Assembly: GCA_951640195.1 (NCBI GenBank)
Contig: OX621174.1
Location: 868,001-932,000 of the forward strand
DNA length: 64,000 nt
Reading direction: 5' to 3'
DNA from: Porpolomopsis calyptriformis
Taxonomy: Eukaryota > Basidiomycota > Agaricomycetes > Agaricales > Hygrophoraceae
Positions within the stretch are counted from its first letter, which is position 1, and the number at the start of each line of letters is the position of its first letter. A program made the position numbers and the translations under genes. This document shows, piece after piece, positions 43,599 through 54,209 of the stretch. The notes below the pieces were generated by a model. The model did not search any database. It saw only the letters and a program-made list of their open reading frames with translations, and was not told the DNA's origin.

Positions 43599-44980
43599 TT
43601 AGCCTGATGCAGGTGGATTGGGTGATGTCCAGATGTACTGTACTACAGTAGAATAAATGTGAAACTAGTTTCTGTCACCAAGACGCGAGCCGCCACAATC
43701 CCGCGTGGTTTTCGGCACGTGAGCGGAGTGGCGTGCTGTTTTTGAGAGTCGCCTCCAACGGTCCTTGACTCCGGTACCCATCTTCTGACACCCCGACAAC
43801 CCACCCCGCCGTAATCGCCTCACAGCTCTGCTCACTTTTTAATAATTCGACCTTCTCAGCCAACTGGTCTGTGCTTTAGTCTCTTTTTTCATTCAGGCGT
43901 GTAACCCTCCTCTTATAGAGAACGCTGTCCTTTATTTAAAGCGCCAGCGTTGCCATTCCATGTTCGCTTTGTTCCATCCTGATCTGTCTAAGCGTACCCC
44001 CAGAAAACTCACCTAACCCATATTTGCCTCCTCAAGTAGTCTTGAGACATTTTGGCAGGGTGTCAGTGATCCTCCCATGAGGCGTCTGATACAATAAAAG
44101 ATGGCAGTACGAAGCGTTTATCCACTGTATAAGATCCTGCACTCATGTTTTTTGCAGTTTGTTCCGTCTGTCGTACATTCTTAGGAACCCTCTTTGTCAC
44201 AGGCGGATGGGATGGTTTCACCACCCCAACCCACATTCTTCCCAAAAGACCACCAGAACACGCGTGGCCCCACATTCTCTTCCATGTAAGAGAGAATTCG
44301 GACAGGACGCCGGGCTATATCCCTTGGTTGCACGCAAACGACGTTGGAGGTTTTTGTTTGTGACACATTCTTATTCTTGATCTCTTCCTCTTTGGTGAAT
44401 CATGATGTAGGACGAGTGCCACTCGTTGGAATCCACGGCCCCTCAAAAATCCAATGAGAATCAAGTACGCTGATCTTCGATACTTTGCAAGGACACTCAT
44501 GCTGAATGTGGTATATGCGGCTCATTTTGGCTTAGAAAGTCACGTTTGGAAGAACTCCGAACAATATTTGACGTTGATTGCGGTGTATGAAGTAATAACG
44601 AAGTTTGCCGTGGTGCGTCTTCGTTTGCGTAATTGATGTATATTGACTGACATGACCACAGAAAGACAACTTTTCCAGGCGCTAAGCCGTGTGTACAGGT
44701 ATCGACCGTGTGCGTTCACTCGCTTACGCCCTCATGACAGCTTGGTGTAGAACATTCGCTGAAAACCCAGACGTGTCAGCCACGGGTTTATTTGTTCAGA
44801 CCAAATAAGTGGCTGTTATTTCTGGCACATGTCACAGTATTTGTCACATCACTGTTGCATTATTCTCGGCCCGAAGACTTTTCGGGAAAATTTCCGACGC
44901 CTTGACCACCCGCCCGCAGCGCCGCGGCCGCTCACAACGACTTTCTTCCCCCCTCTAATTTATTCACCTTTGTCCACCAC
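43599..44980. other. right flank of the nest and EPL1 upstream region
   Basis: Short open frames on both strands show no domain or consistent splicing. This is the likely EPL1 promoter. Together with 16099-16860 it would have formed the original ERG25-EPL1 divergent intergenic region. Confidence 0.5.
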
Positions 44981-47900
44981 ATGCCTCGGGTCCATGCAAA
45001 TTCAAGCCTACGGAATCGTAATAGAGTAACCAATAAAACACGACTCAAGATTTTACATGGCAACATCGAGGCTGATCCCCTTATCTACGGCGAGGAGGAC
45101 ACTCCAGTGGGAACAGGCTCACTATTCTTAAACACCCATGGTGTTGACGCTGAGGATGCCAACGTTAGTCTTTTTCATTTCTTCTTATGCTCTCGCGACT
45201 TTCTCTCCAACCATAACCCTGTACCCTTGTTGTGCTGACGTGGCACCATCCATGGAACGGCTGACTAATCATATTTTCTCACGGTATAGGAACATCATCT
45301 CCAGGCCGTATTATCTGCTGCCTCACAGCGTAACCAATGCAATTCACACCGGTCGACGAGGGGCGCCGCCGACAAATCCAATATCCCCGCTGTGTTCATC
45401 CCTGTACCCGATTCTACCGGTGTCGTCGACCATTATGCATCGCTCTACCCTCCAAACAGATGGAGGGATCCAGCGACGTACACTCGATTTTCCCAGACGA
45501 CCGAAGAGACCTGTTCAGCTGCCCTGGCCAACGGTTTCACATATTACATGGACGAGCGGGACAAAGAATGGCTTGATAGATTCAACGAAGAGGCTCGGGG
45601 TGAAGGCACCAGCGTTCAGGGAGCCTTCTCAAATGCAGGGGCGATCACACGGTCAGGCCCTGCGCGGAGTGCCAAGGCCAAGGGCAAGGAGCCAGAAGTC
45701 ACGCAGCCTGGTGTGATAACTGAGGATGAGTTTGAGCTCGTGATGGGACTCTTTGAGAAAGCAACGCACGAGAAAACGGAATTCCTGCATCATGTTCGTA
45801 ATCTCTTTGCTCGTCGCCTCCCTCCAGATCATTTACCCCTTAACATCAGAGTCTTGAAACAGGAATGGCGTTTCCTGCCTTCAGCGAATACCAAGACACG
45901 TTCTCCTCACTGCCACCTGCCACCTTCGCGACTTATGAAATGCCATCGTGGGTCCCTCTAGATAAACTGCCTCGCATGGCGCGAGCCGTATACCCTTACT
46001 GGAAGGAACGACGACTTGAACGTGGTGGCCATGGGATTATCCCTACTCTGAACGTAAGTTATCGTGAACAATTGTGACTTGCGGCCGACGGAATAATCTT
46101 CATCTCTTTGAATAGGGCGATGAGACGGACACCTTGAACGAGTCCTACATCTGCTTTAGGCGCCGTGAAATAAAAGCTGTTCGCAAGACTCGTGCTTCTC
46201 AGATCACATCCTCCGACCGACTCACACGGCTGCACTGTGAACTGACGCAATCTTTGGAACTCGCCAAGCTCGTGCTATCACGTGAACTGACGAAGAAGGA
46301 TTGTGCCCAGCAATCCCAAAACGTATGGGAAAAACGGCTGAATGTCGTGGACTTGAAGAGGAAATTCCCAATGTTAGGCGATAAGGCTGACGAGGAACTC
46401 CTGCAAGACAAGGAGCGAGTGCCGAAAGTCCAGAGAATGGATGGCTCGTGCGTGCTATATCATGATTGCTAAGATGATTCCTGACATTTTTGTTTCAGTC
46501 GCCTGCTTAGACTACCTCCACGAGAGGGTGATCCTAACTCTCCTCTATACGCAAAAGCAACCATTCCTCCCAAGGAGCGAAGAGCAATGATTCAAAGCCA
46601 GATCGAGCGGGAATTACAAGTTCAGAAGGAGAGGGACCATCAATGGGAGGACCAAATCGATGTCAGTTTCCCGTTTAGTTGTTGGTCCCTGAACTTATCG
46701 GAAACGCTGTTCAGAATCTGTATCAGCCACCACCCGTTGCATATCCTTCACGTCTGTTTAAATGGGTTCCTCCTCCTGAATCTCATCTACCTTTATCTCC
46801 CAATGGGCCACCCCAGCCTGTGAAACCACGTTCCGTGCGCCTGAGACTTGGACGAGGAGGGCGCCTCTTAGTAGATCGACGTAATATCAGTCACCGCTGG
46901 CAATTTTCGTTTAAACCGTCGGATCAGGACACAATGCATGATTTTTACGGCCGCTCTCGTAAGCGGGATGTTGACAGCGACTGTGAGGACGAGGAGCTTG
47001 ATCACCGATTATCTGAGAGATGGAGATTTGAGCTCGATGACTATCCACTGGTTGGCCCAGAAGGTTCTGATGAACAGGACAGGGTGTTGATCGACGAATA
47101 TGAGCCAAAGTAAGATACCTCTGACTGTCATCCGTTGCAAATATGACTGATGAGAAAACTTTCAGATACTTGCGGCACACCATGTCTCTTCTTCGTGAAT
47201 CAGATCATGCCAGCCTCATGACTGATGCCTCCATTTACGTGTTATCTGCTGACGGTCGCCCACAACCAGTCGTACCATTCAAACTGAATCAGCAACCGAT
47301 CATACGGAGAGATGCTCCAGCACGCCCGTACCCTCCAGGGAATCAACTCCAGACAACCCTGGTTCCTCAACAAGGGAACCCTCCTGTATCGGCCCCACCA
47401 ACGAACGGAACGCCTATCTCTGTCACGACCCAGATCAAAAGGATGCAACCTCCTCCGTCACTTCCCCAGATGCGTATCTCATCGAACGGCGGCATGCCTC
47501 CGAATGGGCATGTCTCGTCGAGCATGTCGTTAAACATCGCTACCACTCCCCAGTCTTCTCCCCATCATAGTTCGCAACCAGTCAACGGGGTCAACGGTGT
47601 CCACCGCAGTAGCGGGAACAGTGTGCCACAGCAGACAGAGCCAATTACAAATTCGAATCATATCGCACCGAGTCAGGCAGATCTTACGGCTGATGCTAAT
47701 AGTATTGGACAAGTCATTGCTCCCTTGCGGCCAAAGTCCCAGAACCAGCAGCATCATCATATCAACGGTTATCATCTTCCTGCCATGAACGGATATCCTC
47801 TCTCCAACGGCTCACCGTATCTTCATTCGAACAGTCAGCACAATGGGTTGAGTATCCAGCAGATGCAGAATTTAAAATCGACTTTTGCCGCTATCCCTCC

Positions 47901-48417
47901 TCCGCAGGACGTGAATGCTATACAACCCAATGGGGCCCGACAGATCGCGGGATCATACATAAGTCATGTGCCGAACGGGCCCAACTTTGATATGCAGTTG
48001 GGTGCGGGTGCCAACATGATTCTCAAACTGCCTCCAAATAGGCAAATGCAGTGGACATCTCCTTTACGACCGACGAACATCAATGGAGTTGATTCAGCGA
48101 CGATCAACGGTTCGATGTCGCCCAGTCCACACGTTCTGGCGGCAGTCGGTCCCCCTGCGCGCACACCTTCTGCGAATGGTTCTCGAGCTGGCGGCATCCG
48201 AGGCGTGCCATCATCGATCATGGGATCAGGACCTGGGGGCACACTTGTTGCCATGTCGCCTCATCTTCAGCAAAGCCCGTCCCCTATGCCACTGTCTCTC
48301 TCGCAGGCTCAAAATCAACCGTCCCCTCCGCGCCTCTCGCAGGCATCTACCATGACAATGCTGTCGCCTTCATTGCAACATCAGCAGCCGGTGGCCAGTT
48401 CTCAGAGTGGATATTAA
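44981..48417 (+). CDS. EPL1: Enhancer of polycomb-like protein, NuA4 subunit
   Basis: The ATG at 44981 opens MPRVHANSSLRNRNRVTNKT, the conserved basic start of Epl1. Exon 2 encodes EHHLQAVLSAASQRNQ, IPVPDSTGVVDHYASLYPPN, then WRDPATYTRFSQTTEETCS and YYMDERDKEWLDRFNEEARG, the EPcA core. Later exons give EDEFELVMGLFEKATHEKTE, ETGMAFPAFSEYQDTFS, WKERRLERGGHGIIPTLN, ESYICFRRREIKAVRKTRAS and a Gln/Asn/Pro/Ser-rich tail ending in Gly-Tyr. Epl1 anchors the Esa1-Yng2-Eaf6 module of the nuclear NuA4 histone acetyltransferase. There are about seven exons, all GT-AG as far as I could place them. No break was seen. Confidence 0.95.
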
Positions 48418-48713
48418 TCATTTCGTCTTCGTCATCGTTGTCTTTTTTTTTTTTTTCGAGGTTTTCCAGTTCGCGCAACTCTTTGCTTTTCTTTCTCAGC
48501 TCTGTATTTCAGCTGCGTATATTCGAATTTCGAGTTACCTTTCTGATCAATTTATATGATTTGTGCGCTGGAAAATGGCAGCAAAATGCCAAGTCTTATT
48601 GTGAGAACGAGGTATACAGAGAAGATACAGAACAATTGAGGGGAAAAATGCAAAGAAAAAGTGACAAATAAGTTATCTAAATGAGAAAGTATCTCATCCA
48701 CACCGTCTCCATC
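48418..48713. other. short region between convergent genes
   Basis: Pyrimidine-rich at the start, no coding signal. It probably holds the EPL1 3' UTR and that of the facing gene. Confidence 0.5.
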
Positions 48714-51180
48714 CTATCTTCTATTCGCCTGAGCATTAACAAGATCTCTTTCAACCAGTGCCAGTTCGGCCGCTGTGATCAAAAGACGCAGGCGCCCCAT
48801 TTTGTCCGACCAGTAAATATTATTGTTCGACGCCATCACGATCGTTCCATTATAATACCGGGAGTCGAATCGGTTGTAAGGTTCTCTCCTCACCCAGATA
48901 AAATCAAATTCATCTCTTGGGTGGAGGGACGGATAAAAATTTTGCATCCTTCTAACTGGGAGAACACGAATACCATCTTCAGGCAAGGGATGCGCTTGAC
49001 GGCGCGAACCACCAAGGTGGTTTCTCGTCGCCTGGTCCCAGGTAAGCTCCGACCCTTCGAGGAGATAAGGGTACACGAGCTGCGATCGACCTACAGCCTC
49101 GCGACGCCGAATTTGGCGCCTTATCCTCCGACCAGTTTCGTCCAACTCCTCCTCTTCCTCCCATAACGTGATTTGAAAGGTACCGGGTATTGGAAGCCGA
49201 TGGAGACGACGCCAGGTTCGGATTTCGCTGATATCACCTCCGGGCATCGGTCGGTATCGAGGTTGAGGCCGGTGAGTGTGGTGGGCCCTAGTGGTCTCTG
49301 AACCATCCCGTTGATGCTGGTGCCGCCGACGCTGACGTGGCCTGGGGTCTCGCGGCTCGCTAGGACCGGCTTCGCTTGGACCAGCTTGTTGCTCTGGTGG
49401 GGGAGCAGCGCCGCGAGCTCTCCTTGTCTCGGCAGCAATCTCTAGTGTGATATCCCGTAGATAATCGAGCCGCGCTCTTTGATCTGGGGGTTCTCTACGA
49501 ACTTGAGGCGTTGGTGACGGAATACGGAAGCCTGTTCTTCTTGCCTCCTCAAAGCTCATCTCAAATTCTGTAACCCTCCAATCAACGCCCTCCCCTCCAA
49601 GCCGTAAATCTGACGAAGTCTGATGGGAGTGGGAGGTGGGATTTGCTGCCATCATCTGATCCTCAGTGTCACCACCAGCGGGATGCGAATGGGCGGTACT
49701 TAGTACTTCCGGTCGAGGTTGGGAATCATGAGTGGCAGCATCGCGAATGGCAGTATCATGAGGGGCAGTATCACGAACGACGGTATCACGAACGACGGTA
49801 TCACGAACGACAGTATCATGAGTGGCAGCATCATCATTCGTATGGTGTACCACGCTACCACCGTCTGTTGATCCGCCAGCGACAGGATTGTTGTTTTCAT
49901 CATGACGGGAATGAGACGAGGGTTGTTCAGAATCCAGCCGCATACGTTTCGAAACTCTCCCTTCTTCTGTGTCCATTGCCTCACCCTCTCTCTGCTGGGA
50001 AGTGCCCTCCAGACGCTCGACATCTTTTTCAGAGTCCGCGTCATTCTCACGTCGGCGTTTCTGGGAGTGCGTAAAGAATGGATCAGGGGATGGGAAGACG
50101 AAATGGGATGGTTGGATTGAGTTGTGCGTGGGAGTTGAGATACCATAAGCGTTAATATTAATTCTTGAGGTATGGTCAGACGATGAGGTGGTGCGGGAGA
50201 ATGAAGGGAGTGAGGATCCCGGGGGATTAAGGGCGCCAACGCCTATATTTGAACTGCCAGCAGTCGACGAGGAAGCATGATGAAATGGGAGGACTCGGGG
50301 GGCAAAGGGGGGCAACGCTTGAGCAACGCCCGGACTAGACAGATAGGGAAAACGTGAGTGAAGGAGTCATGGATGAGAGGAATAGACAAGCCTTGAATGT
50401 CTCGGTGGCATTTCATCGTAGGAAGAATCATGGTTTTGTCCATTTCTATCGAGAATATAATTGCTGCAAATAAAACAGTGGTCGGAAATATTTGGAAAGA
50501 TAGTGATACCGAACAAACCTGCTATGTGGATCTGAGCCACTAGGAGAATCGTGGAGAGTGTCCTCGATACTCATATTCTCTTTGTTGCATTCTTTGTCGT
50601 GCTCGTTTTGAATATCCTCTGTTTTATGACCATCAGTTTCGTTGTCTTTGTTATCCGAGTCACCGCTATTCTTACCTTGGTTGTCATCGGGCAGGTTTTC
50701 GTCCCTGCCACTACTTCCCTCGAGAACCTGGGCTCTTGAAAAGGTTTGTTGGGCGGTTTCTTCCGCAGAAGCATTCTCTATATCAGTGGGGAGAGCCCTC
50801 GAGTAATTGTGCTCGACCGGAACGGCCAAGTCGGCCAAGGTGGCTGTTGCAGCCACCCTAGCCTCAATCATTTGATCCTGGAGGCTTTGGTGAAAGCGGC
50901 GAAGAGCTGTCATCATCTTGGTGGGCCACCCTTGCTGGGATAAATCTGGAGGAGGAATGGAAATAGTGCTAATGGGTGGCGATGCCTGGTGAGGGGAAGG
51001 GAGCTGGGATAATCCACTCATATATTCGAGGCGAGGCAAGCGTGGGGGCTCTGCATCTCGAGAGTATGTGGGTAGATATCTCTCCGGAGTAAAACGATCG
51101 CGAGGGCCGTCGTCGTGTAAGTCAGGTGATAGTGTGGGTAGGAGGGTGGGAGAGTGCTGATTAGAAGAAGCTTGAGACAT
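48714..51180 (-). CDS. uncharacterised 784-aa protein with a pentapeptide repeat
   Basis: Exons 51180-50519, 50463-50392 and 50334-48714 join in frame to 784 aa. The start is the ATG of MSQASSNQHSPTLL; upstream codons in frame lack an ATG. The N-terminal half is Ser/Pro-rich and acidic, with a helix WPTKMMTALRRFHQSLQDQM. The middle has a basic motif QKRRREND and a tandem pentapeptide array (RDTVV-like, about 49727-49846). The C-terminal part is more ordered: WRRLHRLPIPGTFQITLWEE, YPYLLEGSELTWDQATRNHL, DEFDFIWVRREPYNRFDSRY, NNNIYWSDKMGRLRLLITAA. I do not recognise a family. The second intron (50335-50391) keeps frame only with a GC donor. Confidence 0.75.
49727..49846 (-). repeat. 15-bp coding minisatellite
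   Basis: About seven or eight 15-bp units, the clearest being atcacgaacgacggt repeated, encode variants of the pentapeptide RDTVV / HDTAI inside the unknown protein. The unit length keeps the frame. Confidence 0.85.
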
Positions 51181-51499
51181 GGTAAAGGCAAAGAATCGAG
51201 TGGCGATTGATAAAGTTACAATGGGAGAGAGATGGTGGTGGTTTAAAATCAAGTGCTAGAGCGAAAGCGAGGCGTGACGCTTTGACCTAAATAGTTGTTA
51301 TCGGAATAACAGAAGAAAACAAAATCAAATATAGGTCGTTCAGTGGATTTTTTTTGGACCGTTTTTGTCCTTGAAAATGGGGACTCACCAAAAAGGTTCT
51401 TTGTTCGAGGAGAAAGACGAAAAAAGAAATAACTCTAATGACGTCATATGGTAGATCTAAAAATAGATCAGCCTTGGTCGCGTAAGCTCACTCGAAAAC
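51181..51499. other. short intergenic region between two minus-strand genes
   Basis: It lies between the start of the unknown 784-aa protein gene and the end of the Iec1-like gene. No coding signal is seen; it probably holds the promoter of the former. Confidence 0.5.
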
Positions 51500-52590
51500 T
51501 CACCCAAAATTTAATCGCAATAAATCATCCAACATAGCATCTTTCTCCTCTTTTTCCGCCTTCAGCTCGTACCTCGCTACCCTCAGTTCTTCGATAAGGT
51601 GCTCATGTTGTTCCAACACAAACCTATGCTTGGCTTTCATCACCAAATACCTCACCATAGCTGGTGATCGACCAAAAATCAACCCCGTCTGCGGATCCAT
51701 AGCTTGAAGAAGGTGTGATGGCAATCCGTCGTCACCATCGTCCCAGGGGTCTGTCACATCCACACTCCCTCCAGGACTCGCAGATCTTCGATGAGATGTT
51801 CCGTTGGGGTTCATATTCCCTACAAAATAATCTCCTCTTCCATCAGAAGGGGAAATTGCAGAAACGTCGTCCAATTCTGAAGGGGTGCGCGGTTCAACTT
51901 TAAATGTGTTGAAGCCACTATGACCCGCTGGCGCAGTGGACGTAGCCGTCGGCGGCACGTCGCATTCTGCGTCATCCCGTTTCCGTTTACGATTCCCACC
52001 TCGACCAGGAAGCGGTGGCGAAATATTATGTTGGAGACGCATATGCTTTGCGAGAGCGTCCGAACGAGTGAACGACTTGTCGCATTCTGCCATGGTTCTT
52101 CCCAACATGGTCATTGGACTTGAAATTAGATCACTCACCAGGTCGGGGGCAGGTAAATGGCTTCTCGCCCGTGTGTGATCGTATATGCGAGATGAGCGCA
52201 AACCGTGACGTCTGCGCAAGACTTCTTCGTGAACATGTCGCCCATTCACATGTATAATTAGACTTGTGCACGCCAATATGATCTATTCTACATCCATTGG
52301 CCGCTTGTACGAAGGCAACACGAACGAAAAACCGTACCGTTATGGATATGGTCAATAAGCGTAGGCAGATGGGTGAAAACAAGTCCACAATCTTCCCACA
52401 GGCATGTCACTGTATCGACCTCTGGAACTTCCCCATGATCAGGTGGCGCAGGGGATCCAGGGTGGGATATCGGAGGGCCGCCATCACGATATTCGCTGTG
52501 TACCGAACGGCTGTCATCAATCGAAGAGGCTGAGAGGGATGGAGAAGGAGACACTGGGGAAATCGATGGACTGTATGCGCTACCCGCCAT
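51500..52590 (-). CDS. Iec1-like C2H2 zinc-finger protein (INO80 complex)
   Basis: The ATG at 52590 (MAGSAYSPSISPVSPSPS) and three exons. Fingers: TCLWEDCGLVFTHLPTLIDH...H, YTCEWATCSRRSLAQTSRFA with HIRSHTGEKPFTC, and ECDKSFTRSDALAKHMRLQH. Then come a basic NRKRKRDD and the C-terminal block GLIFGRSPAMVRYLVMKAKH followed by a coiled coil (HLIEELRVARYELKAEKEEK). This finger set plus the conserved tail matches my memory of fungal Iec1-type INO80 subunits (YY1-like fingers). Introns after HIHN and CPRP are GT-AG and keep frame. It starts 50 bp from TAF11 in the opposite direction. Confidence 0.8.
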
Positions 52591-52640
52591 TTCGAGTTGG
52601 GTTCGGTCAGTTTATTTGGCCTTGTTATGCAAGAGCCTCG

Positions 52641-53758
52641 ATGAACATCTCACAGCCGCCAACCCCTTCTGGTACCCGAGGACGTCCTAAAGGCACATTA
52701 ACGCCAGTAACAATGGCTAAACGTGGCAGAAAACCGCGAGGCGCACTACCAAACGCGACCATGGGATCTCCTCGGCCCATGTCGCTGGATCCTGGACCAA
52801 GCACCAGCGTCCCCACTGCGGTTCATTGGCCTCCTCAGCCGACCGCCAATGCTGCTGCCCCCGTAAACACTACTGCGGTAACGACAACGGTTACCAATAC
52901 GACAACTGCGGCGACTACAGCAAGTACAACTACCACTGCCGCAAGTGTTCCGCCGGGGCCTCTCACGAATCTTTCGACTTCTCAGGTGCAGCCTTCGCGT
53001 ACGGACAGCACCACGCCTAGCGTACCAGCCGCCCCTACCACCTCTGCCTTACTCGGACTTACCGGAATGACAGCTCCGGTTGTCCCAGCTGGCGCCACTA
53101 GCATTACTTCTATCCGACCTACTGCAGCTGCTGCCGACGAGGAAGCCGACGGAGATGACGAATGGCTACCCGCAATGGCTGACGACGACTACTCTGCACA
53201 ACTGTCTTGGCAGAGCCAATCGAAGGACAATCTCAAGTGTGTACCTGCCGCCTTTCCCGCTTGTTTGTCAAGAGTCATGTCTTTTGCTTTTAGAGTCCTC
53301 ATGGACAATTTAAGTCCCGCACAATATAACAGGTTCGAAGCCTATCGCCGACACGCATTACCCAAACAAGCCGTGCGGAAGGTGCGTCTATGCAGTCATA
53401 GCCCCATCATAGCCATTCCTCACATTCTTTCCGCCCTCTATAATTAATAACTAGGTGATCCAATCAAGTGTTGGCCAACAAGTCTCCCAACCCGTCGCTC
53501 AGATCGTGGCAGGTGTCGCCAAGGTATTCGTAGGCGAAATGGTAGAGAAAGGTATGCAGGGCTACCATCCTTTTATGTTTCGATTGACTCAACCCTCCCC
53601 CATTCCTTGATCCAGCACATCAAGTACAGGCTCGACGAGGTGATGTAGGTCCCCTCTCACCAGACCACTTGCGAGAAGCGTACCGCATGTACCAGCTAGA
53701 GACCGGCCGAGTGGGAGCTGCCCGACCATTAAGGGCAAAGCGTCTCTTCGTTCGATGA
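52641..53758 (+). CDS. TAF11: TFIID subunit TAF11
   Basis: The ATG at 52641 (MNISQPPTPSGTRGRPKG) was chosen because earlier in-frame Met codons would run into the Iec1-like gene's leader. The N-terminal half is low-complexity Thr/Ala/Pro with two AT-hook-like motifs (TRGRPKG, KRGRKPRG) and an acidic DEEADGDDEW. The histone-fold domain at the C-terminus is split by three introns: LSPAQYNRFEAYRRHALPKQ, VGQQVSQPVAQIVAGVAKVF, VGEMVEKAHQVQARRG, PLSPDHLREAYRMYQLETGR. The end KRLFVR is typical. TAF11 pairs with TAF13 in TFIID, the general RNA polymerase II initiation complex. AT hooks are unusual enough to note. Confidence 0.93.
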
Positions 53759-54209
53759 ACACATATGTACCATGCACCATTTTTCGGGACACTGCCCACC
53801 CATCTGAAATCGGAGGCATTGCCAGATTGCGGCCTGCTAGTCGAAACCCTGATACATCGCTGGCCCTGTATTCCCGTCTTTCTGGCGCGATATAGATTCG
53901 GCACTGGTTAAATAGTTGCATGCCATGGCTTTCGAATTCAGAAACGAAAGATGCTTTTGGAGGCATTGATTGTTTTAGGTACGCGCTGAAATCAAGTTAA
54001 TCGGTGGCAGAGTTGAGACCGTCGATCGCGCCTTGACGCTGAGTCCCCTGCAATTCGCCGTTGATGACTATGGGTTGTGCAATGACAAAAATTGGTTCGA
54101 GGATTTGGAAGAGGCAGTACTGTAGTTCCAGAGCCGGAGCTAATGGGCAACGCTACTTGGTTTGGAAAAAGCTGTGTCGGGCGCTTGGCTCTTTACCATC
54201 ATCCTCATC
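53759..54209. other. intergenic region, no gene supported
   Basis: It lies between TAF11 and the NLR-like gene. Open frames on the minus strand are shadows. It probably holds the TAF11 3' UTR and the promoter of the next gene. Confidence 0.45.

Noticed and set aside
45290..45420. frameshift in EPL1 exon 2
   Set aside because: Careful translation from the exon start keeps one frame through RSTRGAADKSNIPAVFIPVP. The apparent shift came from reading a different frame.
53589..53966. minus-strand gene opposite TAF11's last exon
   Set aside because: It is the shadow of the last TAF11 exon and the sequence following it, with no splice or domain support.
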